NCBI RefSeq assembly: GCF_001598055.1
Contig: NZ_CP014845.1
Coordinates: forward strand, 868,001-932,000
Reading direction: 5' to 3'
DNA length: 64,000 nt
DNA from: Cupriavidus nantongensis
GTDB taxonomy: Bacteria > Pseudomonadota > Gammaproteobacteria > Burkholderiales > Burkholderiaceae
Positions 8,741-16,222 of the stretch are shown one piece after another. Made by a program: the position numbers and the translations under genes. Numbering within the stretch: the first letter of the stretch is position 1; every line of letters starts with the position of its first letter. The notes beneath the pieces are model-generated. The model searched no databases and had not been told where the DNA came from. It worked only from the letters and a program-made list of their open reading frames with translations.

Positions 8741-9220
8741 TCAGCCGGCGTCAGCGCCAAGCGCGGCGGCATCGAGGATGACCGCCGCGCGGCCCGACAG
8801 CAGCGTACGTCCCGCGGCGCTGACGGCAAAGGCGTAGAGCACGGTGGCGCCTTCGCCGCTGATGCGCTCCGCTGTGATCTCCAGCGGCGCCGCGATGTCG
8901 TCGAGCCGTTCCACCTGCAGCACCAGCTTGCGCACGCTGGCCAGATAGCCCGTGCGCGGGCGCCGCGGCGCGCCGCCTGCCTGCGCGGCCTCGGCCAGCA
9001 GGGCGCCATGCACGGCCATGGCCTGCGCCGCATATTCGATCCCGCACACCGCTGCCAGCCGGCTCTGCGCGCGCAGCGGATTGTCCGCATGCGTGTGGCT
9101 GCTTGCCGTGCAGCGGACCGCTGCCGCGTCCCACGCCACCACGCCGTCGAGCAGGCACATGCTGCCCTGGTGCGGAATGCGCGCCGCGATCCACGCGCGG
9201 TCCCGGATCGCTTCAGGCAT
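8741..9220 (-). CDS. Hotdog-fold 3-hydroxyacyl-ACP dehydratase, aryl-polyene type
   Basis: Predicted dehydratase of 159 residues, last gene of the nine-gene minus-strand polyene-like operon. It has the FabZ/ApeP-like start RIPHQGSMCLLDGVVAW, where the His is the expected catalytic residue, and the central helix GIEYAAQAMAVHGAL with the expected acidic partner. It would remove water from a beta-hydroxyacyl-ACP during chain extension. ATG 9220 is used because it overlaps the stop of the half-ketosynthase gene by 8 bp and puts the hotdog start at the N-terminus. A second hotdog domain is fused to the ligase gene upstream. Confidence 0.8.
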   Translation of the reverse strand: MPEAIRDRAWIAARIPHQGSMCLLDGVVAWDAAAVRCTASSHTHADNPLRAQSRLAAVCGIEYAAQAMAVHGALLAEAAQAGGAPRRPRTGYLASVRKLVLQVERLDDIAAPLEITAERISGEGATVLYAFAVSAAGRTLLSGRAAVILDAAALGADAG

Positions 9221-10025
9221 GGGCGTGGCCGCCGAGGCTGGTGACTTCGGCTTCGATCCGCAGCGTGTCCAGATAATCCAGCACCACGGTGCCGGTCTCG
9301 CCACGGGCGATCGCGGCCAGCAGCGGCAGCACGCGCGCAGCCGGGGCCGACTGGCGCAGCGCTTCGAGCGCGGCGTCCGGCATCGCGGTGGCCGGCGCCT
9401 GTGTCAGCGCCACCGCGATGCGCGCCAGCGAGCGCGGGCCCGGTTGCGGCGTGAGCAGCAGGGCCACGCCGAACGGGTCGGGAATCGGCCGGCAGCTGTG
9501 CAGCGGCTCCGGATAGCCGGTGTCATAGGCGATCAGCAGGCACGGCTCCGCATCGGCGCTGGCCTGCAGTACGCCTTCCAGCAGCCCCGCGCCAAAGCTG
9601 CCGTCCATCGCGCACAGCACGTTGGAGGCGCGCATCGCGCCGGCGGCGATCGACCAGTAGCCGGCGGTCGCGTTGTGCACGGAGTTGTGGAAGCGCGTCG
9701 GCGACATCAGCGGCTCGGGCTGCGCCAGCGCTTCGCAGATGGCGTGGAAGTTTTGGCCATCGCTGCTGGACGAGGTGAAGATCGTCGGCAGCTGCGCGGC
9801 ATCGCAGCCGCTGGCCGCCACCGCCTGCTGGCCTACGCCCAGTGCCAGCCGGACGGTGGGTCCGGTGCGGCGGCGCTCGGCCGGCGGCAGGCCCGATGGC
9901 AGCGGTAGTTCGGTGGCCGCGTGCGCGTAGGGCGCGCGCCCCGCGAGCACGGCACTGGCCTGCTGCCAGCCGCTCAGGCCGGGGCCGAGCAGGCCGATGC
10001 TTTCGAGATAGACGGGCTGCGGCAT
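9213..10025 (-). CDS. Beta-ketoacyl synthase N-terminal-like protein (possible chain-length factor)
   Basis: Thiolase-fold protein of 270 residues, about two thirds of a normal ketosynthase. It matches the half-size ketosynthase-like protein of aryl-polyene clusters, which pairs with the full ketosynthase as a chain-length-factor partner. It starts YLESIGLLGPGLSGW and has FHNSVHNATAGYWSIAAG, typical of the group. It lacks the C-terminal half with the two catalytic histidines, so it should not condense by itself. It lies 9 bp after the active ketosynthase gene and overlaps the dehydratase gene by 8 bp. Role as heterodimer partner is inference from family and position. Confidence 0.8.
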   Translation of the reverse strand: MPQPVYLESIGLLGPGLSGWQQASAVLAGRAPYAHAATELPLPSGLPPAERRRTGPTVRLALGVGQQAVAASGCDAAQLPTIFTSSSSDGQNFHAICEALAQPEPLMSPTRFHNSVHNATAGYWSIAAGAMRASNVLCAMDGSFGAGLLEGVLQASADAEPCLLIAYDTGYPEPLHSCRPIPDPFGVALLLTPQPGPRSLARIAVALTQAPATAMPDAALEALRQSAPAARVLPLLAAIARGETGTVVLDYLDTLRIEAEVTSLGGHAHA

Positions 10026-10034
10026 GGCGCTGGC

Positions 10035-11237
10035 TCAGTGAGCAACCGCGTCCGCACGGGCGAACAGCAGGCTGCAGTTGGATCCACCGAAACCGAACGC
10101 ATTGCTCATCGCGAAGCGCAACGGCGTGTCGTGGTTGTCGAGCTGGTAGTTCACGTCGAGCGCGGGGTCGACCTGCGTGGTGTTGATGCCGGCCGGCACC
10201 AGGCCATGGCGCAGCGCCAGCGCGCAGATCACCGCCTCGAGCGCGCCGGCTGCGCCCAGCGCATGGCCGGTGGCGCCCTTGGTCGAGCTGCACGGCGTGC
10301 CGGGCAGCACCGCGGCCATGGCCAGCGCTTCTGCGGCGTCGTTGCTGCGCGTGGCGGTGCCGTGCAGATTGACGTAGCCGACCTGTGCCGGCGCGATGCC
10401 TGCGCCGGCCAGCGCCTGCGCCATCGCCATGCGCGCGCCGAGCCCCTGCGGGTGCGGCGTCGACATATGATGCGCATCGCTCGATTCGCCGATGCCTGCG
10501 AGCAGGATGGCATCGTCCGCAACCGGGCCGGTCACGCGCTCGAGCAGGCCGAACACCGCTCCTTCGCCGATCGAGATGCCGTTGCGGGCCACGTCGTAGG
10601 GGCGGCACGGCTGGCGCGACAACAACTCCAGCGCATTGAAGCCATACAGCGTGGTGTGGCACAGCGAGTCGACGCCGCCCACCACCGCCGCATCGATCAG
10701 CCCGGCCTCCAGCATGCGCCGCGCCGAGCTGAACACCTTGGCCCCGGACGAGCATGCCGACGACACCGCCGCCGCGGGCCCGGTCAGCCCCAGTTGCCGC
10801 CGCAGGAACGCCGGCAGCGAGTAGGGATTGTGCGTGCCGCCGTAGTGGAAGCCCGGCGGCAGCGCGCCGCTGGCCGGATCGCGCTGGCGGTAGCCCAGCT
10901 CCGTCTGCAGCACGCCCGCGGTGCTGGTGCCGAGAAAGACACCGATGCGGTGGGCACCGTAGCGCGCCGCCGCGTCGCGCACGCGTGCCGCGAAGTCATC
11001 CTGCTCCAGCGCCAGCTGCGCCAGCCGGTTGTTGCGGCAGTCGAAATCGGCCAGTGCGGCCGGCAGCGTGACCGCGTCCAGGCCGGCGACTTCGCCGACA
11101 TAGGTATCGAGGGCGACGTCGCCGAAGCGGCACGGCGCCAGGCCGCCGCGCTGTGCGCGCAGCGCCGCCAGTGTGGCGTCCAGGCCGGCGCCAAGGCAGC
11201 TGGTGGCCGTGAAATGCGAGAACAGGAGCGGGGACAC
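10035..11237 (-). CDS. Beta-ketoacyl-ACP synthase, KAS I/II type
   Basis: Condensing enzyme of about 400 residues. The full Cys-His-His triad is visible with the GTG-11237 start: Cys162 in VSSACSSGAK, His292 in NLHGTATRSND and His325 in KGATGHALGAAG. It also has the terminal GFGGSN motif. It should extend acyl chains on the ACP with malonyl units, in the aryl-polyene ApeO position. No ATG is available near the domain start; GTG 11237 fits best, with TTG 11282 as an alternative, and neither has a strong ribosome site. The same frame stays open far upstream, but that part is antisense-like sequence of the deacetylase gene. Next gene: the half-ketosynthase. Confidence 0.88.
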   Translation of the reverse strand: MSPLLFSHFTATSCLGAGLDATLAALRAQRGGLAPCRFGDVALDTYVGEVAGLDAVTLPAALADFDCRNNRLAQLALEQDDFAARVRDAAARYGAHRIGVFLGTSTAGVLQTELGYRQRDPASGALPPGFHYGGTHNPYSLPAFLRRQLGLTGPAAAVSSACSSGAKVFSSARRMLEAGLIDAAVVGGVDSLCHTTLYGFNALELLSRQPCRPYDVARNGISIGEGAVFGLLERVTGPVADDAILLAGIGESSDAHHMSTPHPQGLGARMAMAQALAGAGIAPAQVGYVNLHGTATRSNDAAEALAMAAVLPGTPCSSTKGATGHALGAAGALEAVICALALRHGLVPAGINTTQVDPALDVNYQLDNHDTPLRFAMSNAFGFGGSNCSLLFARADAVAH

Positions 11238-11302
11238 AGCTTCGGTGAGGCGAATGGAAGGAATCGTTGCAAGCGGCGCCAATTGTAACAAGCCGCGGCG
11301 GC

Positions 11303-12160
11303 TCAGCCCGGCGGCACCGCGGCACGCAGCGTCACGCAGCGCAGTCCGGCCCGGTCGATCGCGGCCAGCAGGCCCGGCAGCACGGTGGCGCAATGGGGAT
11401 GGCCGGCAGCGTCCAGGCCGGGATTGCCGTCGTGCAGCAGCAGGATGTCGCGCCCGGCCAGCCGGCCGGCCAGGCGCCGCGCCACGCGCGCGGCGTGGTT
11501 GCCGTCGAGGGTATCGAAGCCGCGCCGGGTCCAGGCCGCCAGGTGCAGCCCGAGCCGGCACAGCACCGGCTCCAGGAAGGGATTGCGCAGCCCCGCCGGC
11601 GCGCGGAAGAAGCGCGGCGCCTGGCCGGTGAGCTCCGTCAGCACCTGCTGCGCGGCGGCGATGTCGCGCTGCATGCGGCCGGGCCCGAACGTGGAGAAGT
11701 TCAGCCGGTGGTACATGCTGTGGTTCTCCACGGCATGGCCGCGGCGCACGATCTCGCGCACCAGTTCGGGATGCGCCGCGGCGCGCTCGCCGATGCAGAA
11801 AAACGTCGCGCTGGCGCCGTGCCGGTCGAGCAGATCGAGCACCCGCGGCGTCAGGTCCGGGTTGGGGCCGTCGTCGAAGGTCAGCGCCACGCAGCCTTCG
11901 GCCGATGGCGGCAGGCGCAGCAGGTTGGGCCCGAGCCAGGTGCTGCGCGGCCACAGGCCGGCCGCGCACATCGCGACATGCGATGCGCCGATGCCGGCCA
12001 GGCCCCAGCCCAGGCCTTGCGGATAAGCGAGCATCGCGCCGACGGCGCCCACGTGCACCGCGGCGGCGCCATAGAGCAGCGGGGTGGGCCGCCAGGGGCG
12101 GCTGGGAAGACGCCCGGGGAGGGTAACGTCCGGTGCGCCCGGTGCGGATAGCGGCTTCAT
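11303..12160 (-). CDS. Polysaccharide deacetylase (NodB-like), membrane-anchored
   Basis: Carbohydrate esterase family 4 protein of 285 residues. Two hydrophobic N-terminal segments (about residues 27-48 and 50-70) should anchor it in the inner membrane. The NodB domain then shows motif 1 TFDDGPNP (catalytic Asp pair), motif 2 NHSMYH (metal His residues), motif 3 RAPAGLRNP and the C-terminal LLLHDGNPG. It would remove N-acetyl groups from a sugar polymer or glycolipid, probably on the periplasmic side. The start overlaps the exporter stop as ATGA. This activity is not a standard part of aryl-polyene clusters; the substrate may be the sugar added by the cluster's glycosyltransferase (speculative). 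Confidence 0.85.
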   Translation of the reverse strand: MKPLSAPGAPDVTLPGRLPSRPWRPTPLLYGAAAVHVGAVGAMLAYPQGLGWGLAGIGASHVAMCAAGLWPRSTWLGPNLLRLPPSAEGCVALTFDDGPNPDLTPRVLDLLDRHGASATFFCIGERAAAHPELVREIVRRGHAVENHSMYHRLNFSTFGPGRMQRDIAAAQQVLTELTGQAPRFFRAPAGLRNPFLEPVLCRLGLHLAAWTRRGFDTLDGNHAARVARRLAGRLAGRDILLLHDGNPGLDAAGHPHCATVLPGLLAAIDRAGLRCVTLRAAVPPG

Positions 12161-14598
12161 GTTGCACTCCCGGCCTTCGCCGCTGCCGCAGTCGAGGCCG
12201 CGGGCGCGAGGATGGCCGAAAACCACAGCGCCAGCACGGCGCCGGGGCCGACCGTCAGGCCGAAGGCCTGCAGCAGCGGCAGGCTCGACAGCGACAGCAG
12301 GCCGAACGCGGCGACCGTGGTCAGGTTGGCCAGCAGCAGCGACACCAGCGTGTGCGGCGAAGCACCAGCCGCCTGGCCGTTCGCTGCCGGGCCATTAAAG
12401 AATAGTGCGTAGTTGGAGCCGACCGCAGCCAGCAGCAACAGGCCCACCAGGTGCAGCAGCGTAAGCGGCTGGCCCAGCGCCGCCAGCCCGCCCAGCACCA
12501 CCACCGCGGCGGCGGCCAGCGGCAGTACCGTCGCCAGCACCCGCCGCGGCGAGCGCAGCGCCAGCGCCAGCAGGGCGATGATCGCCAGCAGTCCGGCCAG
12601 CGACAGCAGCAGGGCCTCGCGCAGGTAGCCGGCGTAGAGCCGGTCCGATTCCCCCTTCAGGTCGACGAACAGCGTATCGGGCACGCCCGCCCGCTGGATC
12701 GCGGCGCGCACCGCGGCGCTGTCCACGCCGTCGGCGGCGCTGGCATGGTCCGGGGCATGCACCGGTGCGCGCAGCGGCAGCGTGGCGCTCCAGCGGCCAT
12801 CGCGCTGCACCAGCAGGGCGTCGACCGCCAGGGCCATCGAGGTGCCGCGCAGGCTCTCGCGCTGCAGCAGGGGCCCGGTGCGTGCCGCTTCGGCCTGCGC
12901 CAGGAAGGGCGCGAACACTGATGCGCGCACCGGCTGGCCGGCGATCGCGGCCTGCAGCCGCTGCGCCAGCACCTCGGGCGGCGGCAGGCTGGCCTGGCGC
13001 TCGCGCTGGGTGGCCGCGCTGGGCAGGTAGCGCGCCGGGCTCTCGTAGCCGCCGATGAAGTTCTGCGCCACCAGCGGTTCCAGTTCATGCGCGACGCGTT
13101 CCGCGCCCTGCAGCACGGATTCCTGGTCCGGGCCCGACACCACCACCAGGTAGCGCACGTCCGGTGCGCCCAGGTTTTCACGCAGCGAGGTATCGAGCGC
13201 CTGGTCACTCGGCGATACCGGGCTCAGCGCCTGCAGTTCCCGGCCCCACAGCGTGCCGCGATGCTGGACCAGCACCACGCAGGCGCCCACTACGAGCAGC
13301 AGCACCAGCCAGCGCAGCCGGGGCGCATGCTGCGTCAGCCATTGCAGCTTGCGGCCGAGCGGTGCGACGTCGCGCAGCTGCAGCGTGGCCGGCACCAGCT
13401 GCGGCAGCACGAAGCGGGTGACCAGCGCGGCGGTGGCGAGCCCCGCGATCGAATACAGGCCCAGCTGCGCCAGCCCCGGGAAGCCCGACAGCAGCAGCGA
13501 CGCAAAGCCGCACACCGAAGTCAGCACCCCCAGCCGCACCGTCGGCCAGAAGCCGCCCAGCCAGGCACGTTCGTCGCGCCGGCCGTTGCGCGTGTACTGC
13601 GCGGACTGCACGAACAGGTAGATCGAATAGTCGACCGCCTCGCCGATCAGCGTGGTGCCAAAACCCAGCGTCAGGCCATGCACCGCGCCGCCGAAACCCA
13701 GGCTGACCGCGGCGATGCCCGCCAGCGCGCCGCTGAGCACGGGCACCAGCCCAAGCACCAGCAGCGGCACCGAGCGGTACACCGCCAGCAGCAGCGTGAC
13801 GATGATGGCCAGGCCGATGGTCGAGAGCCGCTCGACGTCGTGCCGGATGGTGTCGCGCGCCTTGACCGAAAACACGCCCGGTCCCGTCATCACCAGCTGG
13901 TAGGGGCCGCCCGCGTTGGCGCTGGCAAAGGCTTGCTGCACGGCCGCCATTGCCTCTGCCTGCGCATCGGTATCCGAGCCCGCGCTGGCGGTCTGCGCCA
14001 GCAGCAGCGCGCGCTTGCCGTCGCGCGACGCCCACGCGCCCGCATGCATCGGCACGCGCTGGCCGGCATCGAGCTGCGCCAGCATTGCCGCGACCTCGCC
14101 CGTGGGATCGCGCGGCAGCAATGACTTGGTGAAGAGCCCGGCCGAGGAGGCCAGCAGCGCGAACGAATCGTTGACCGCCCGGGCCAGCCCGTGTTCGCTG
14201 AAACGCTCCGGCGTGACCTCGGGGCTTAGCAGGTAGCGGTGCGCGAACACGTATTCGCGGTCCGCCGCCTGGTTGACCGGCTCGCCGTTCTGCACCGAGG
14301 CGAAGCGTGGGTCGCCGCGCAGTTGCGCCGCCATCGCGCGCGAGACCCTGGCGCGGCCTTCGGCATCGCCGCCTTCAATGCCGACCAGGATCAGCCGCGA
14401 TACCAGCCCGTCGCGCAGCTGGTTCACCAGCAATTGCTGTTCGGCGCTGGGCAGCCGCGGCAAGAACGCGGACAGGTCGGCGGTAAAGGTGGTGCGGCTG
14501 ACGACCGCGGCGCAGGCCAGCAGTGCCAGCACCCACAACGCCAGCGCCAGGCGGCGCCATGCCGCCCTTATCGCGCTCATCGCGCTCATCGCGCTCAT
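12157..14598 (-). CDS. MMPL/RND-type exporter
   Basis: Large inner-membrane exporter of 813 residues with the two-fold MMPL layout: TM1 at ~14-34, a periplasmic loop to ~245, five TM helices (~250-410), one TM at ~435, a second large loop, and five TM helices at the C-terminus (~640-800). It lacks a signal for a soluble role and belongs with the LolA-like gene upstream, as in aryl-polyene and xanthomonadin clusters, where such proteins move the pigment lipid to the outer membrane. The ATG overlaps the LolA stop as ATGA. The first nine codons are three copies of ATG-AGC-GCG, giving three possible in-frame starts. Confidence 0.88.
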   Translation of the reverse strand: MSAMSAMSAIRAAWRRLALALWVLALLACAAVVSRTTFTADLSAFLPRLPSAEQQLLVNQLRDGLVSRLILVGIEGGDAEGRARVSRAMAAQLRGDPRFASVQNGEPVNQAADREYVFAHRYLLSPEVTPERFSEHGLARAVNDSFALLASSAGLFTKSLLPRDPTGEVAAMLAQLDAGQRVPMHAGAWASRDGKRALLLAQTASAGSDTDAQAEAMAAVQQAFASANAGGPYQLVMTGPGVFSVKARDTIRHDVERLSTIGLAIIVTLLLAVYRSVPLLVLGLVPVLSGALAGIAAVSLGFGGAVHGLTLGFGTTLIGEAVDYSIYLFVQSAQYTRNGRRDERAWLGGFWPTVRLGVLTSVCGFASLLLSGFPGLAQLGLYSIAGLATAALVTRFVLPQLVPATLQLRDVAPLGRKLQWLTQHAPRLRWLVLLLVVGACVVLVQHRGTLWGRELQALSPVSPSDQALDTSLRENLGAPDVRYLVVVSGPDQESVLQGAERVAHELEPLVAQNFIGGYESPARYLPSAATQRERQASLPPPEVLAQRLQAAIAGQPVRASVFAPFLAQAEAARTGPLLQRESLRGTSMALAVDALLVQRDGRWSATLPLRAPVHAPDHASAADGVDSAAVRAAIQRAGVPDTLFVDLKGESDRLYAGYLREALLLSLAGLLAIIALLALALRSPRRVLATVLPLAAAAVVVLGGLAALGQPLTLLHLVGLLLLAAVGSNYALFFNGPAANGQAAGASPHTLVSLLLANLTTVAAFGLLSLSSLPLLQAFGLTVGPGAVLALWFSAILAPAASTAAAAKAGSAT

Positions 14599-15230
14599 CG
14601 GCCCGCGGCCGGGCGGATCTTCATCACCGAGCGGTCACCGTCGGACTGGCGGATCTCGACCTGCTCCAGCACATCCTGCCGGCCGTCGATGCGCACCTGG
14701 CTGACGGCCGCGGCCATGCGCGAGTCAGCCGGCGTCAGCGTCAGGGTCCAGCGGCTGGCACGGCCCTCGACGACGAGCTTGTAGTAGCGCTCCAGCGCAT
14801 CGCGGTTGCCGGCCAGCGTGGCGCGGATGCTCTCGATAAACGCGGCGATCTCGGGGTAGTTCTGCAGCGGCATGGTGTAGCGCTTGCCGTCGCGCTCGAC
14901 CGTCAGCATGTCGCCGTCGAGCACCAGGTTTTCCGGCTTGGGCGACAGCGTGCGCTTTTCCAGGTGGTCGGGCGCACTGAAGCGCAGTTCGCCCGACGAC
15001 TGCACCGGCTTGTCGAGCAGCGCCAGGTACTTGGTCTCGGTAAACAGCACGCGCCCTGACTTGCGCTGCGCCAGCGTGGACATCAGCTGGTCGACGCCGA
15101 ACGCGGCGGTGGCGGCCGGCGCGGCGGATGAGGCGGGCGCTGCTTTAGCCGCCAGCGGCGCCAGCGCAAGCAGTGCGCTTGCCAGCAGGGTCGACAACGA
15201 AGAGCGGAAAGGGCGCGCGGAGAAGCACAT
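14595..15230 (-). CDS. LolA-like outer-membrane carrier protein
   Basis: Exported protein of 211 residues with a signal peptide (hydrophobic ~10-28, cleavage near AKAAPA). The body has the LolA-like pattern of beta strands seen in aryl-polyene clusters: FTETKYLALLDKPVQSSGEL, then LVLDGDMLTVERDGKR. It would bind a lipid-like cargo in the periplasm and work with the MMPL exporter, whose start overlaps this stop as ATGA. Start ATG 15230 is chosen over the adjacent in-frame TTG 15233. It is too divergent to be the cell's general LolA. Confidence 0.8.
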   Translation of the reverse strand: MCFSARPFRSSLSTLLASALLALAPLAAKAAPASSAAPAATAAFGVDQLMSTLAQRKSGRVLFTETKYLALLDKPVQSSGELRFSAPDHLEKRTLSPKPENLVLDGDMLTVERDGKRYTMPLQNYPEIAAFIESIRATLAGNRDALERYYKLVVEGRASRWTLTLTPADSRMAAAVSQVRIDGRQDVLEQVEIRQSDGDRSVMKIRPAAGR

Positions 15231-15247
15231 CAATGGCGGCTCACGGG

Positions 15248-16222
15248 TTAGGGCTCGTTGCCCGGCGGCGGCTGCTCGGACAGCGGCGGGCCGGCGTGCC
15301 AGAAGTCATAGAAGTTGAACCAGTTGTACGGGGCGCTGCGGCTGAACCGCTCCAGCAGCCGCACGTAGTCCGCCAGCGCCGCCTGCACCGCGGTTTCACG
15401 CTGGCCACGCGCGGTCTCGGTGAAGTCCGCCAGCGGCACGAAATGGACATCGTAGCGGTTGCCGCCGCGGTACAGGCCGGTGATAAAGAACACCGGCCGG
15501 CGCAGCATGGCGGCCATGCGCAGCGGGCCGGTGGGGAAGCCGGTCGGCGCGCCGAGGAAATCGCACTGCTGTACCGGGTCGGTGGCGCGCTGCGACAGCG
15601 TGCGGTCGGCCAGCATGCCGATCATATAGCCGCGGTCCAGGTAGTCGCGCACGCGCAGCATGGTGTCGAAGCGGCCCAGCGCGATCACGTCCTGGCGCAT
15701 CGCCGGGTTGATCGACTGCAGCACGTCGTTGAGCTTGTGCGCGTTCTCTTCGTACATGGTGATCGCAACCTCCATGTCCGGATGGCGCCGGCCCAGCGCG
15801 CGCACCACCTCGAAGCTGCCCAGGTGCGCGCCCAGCAGGATGGCGCCGCGGCCGCGCGCCATCGCCGCTTCCAGCAGGTGCTCGCCATGCAGGCGGATGT
15901 CGAACAGGTCGAAGCGGCCGTTGAGCAGGTAGATGCGGTCGTGGATGGTCGAGGCGAAGGTGAACACATGCCGGTAGCCGTCGCTCCATCCGGCCTGGCG
16001 TCCGAGCACGCGGTCCAGGTACGCGCGCGAGGCATGGCGTGCCGCCGGCGCGAACAGCATGAAGTAGGCGGCTATCGCGCGCAGCACCACCCGCCCGGCG
16101 GGCCGGCCCAGCGCCAGCGAGATCCACGTCATCACGCGCAGCAGCGTGATGCTGCCGCGCTCTTTGCGGCTGGACCATTCCGTATCCAGCGGCGCCTGGC
16201 GCCGCCACAGCCAGCTCAGCAT
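15248..16222 (-). CDS. Lysophospholipid/lipid A-type acyltransferase
   Basis: Membrane-associated acyltransferase of 324 residues, LpxL/HtrB superfamily. The catalytic H-x4-E motif is His133-Glu138 in GAHLGSFEVV. An N-terminal hydrophobic segment (~28-60) suggests inner-membrane association. In aryl-polyene clusters proteins of this family help attach the polyene chain to its lipid carrier; that role is inferred here. The start overlaps the ligase-dehydratase stop by 7 bp and the stop lies 17 bp before the LolA-like start, so it is in the middle of the operon. Confidence 0.85.
   Translation of the reverse strand: MLSWLWRRQAPLDTEWSSRKERGSITLLRVMTWISLALGRPAGRVVLRAIAAYFMLFAPAARHASRAYLDRVLGRQAGWSDGYRHVFTFASTIHDRIYLLNGRFDLFDIRLHGEHLLEAAMARGRGAILLGAHLGSFEVVRALGRRHPDMEVAITMYEENAHKLNDVLQSINPAMRQDVIALGRFDTMLRVRDYLDRGYMIGMLADRTLSQRATDPVQQCDFLGAPTGFPTGPLRMAAMLRRPVFFITGLYRGGNRYDVHFVPLADFTETARGQRETAVQAALADYVRLLERFSRSAPYNWFNFYDFWHAGPPLSEQPPPGNEP

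Noticed and set aside
10035..12167. 710-codon frame ending with the ketosynthase
   Set aside because: The first ~310 codons are the deacetylase gene read out of frame, Arg/Pro/Ala-rich without family features.
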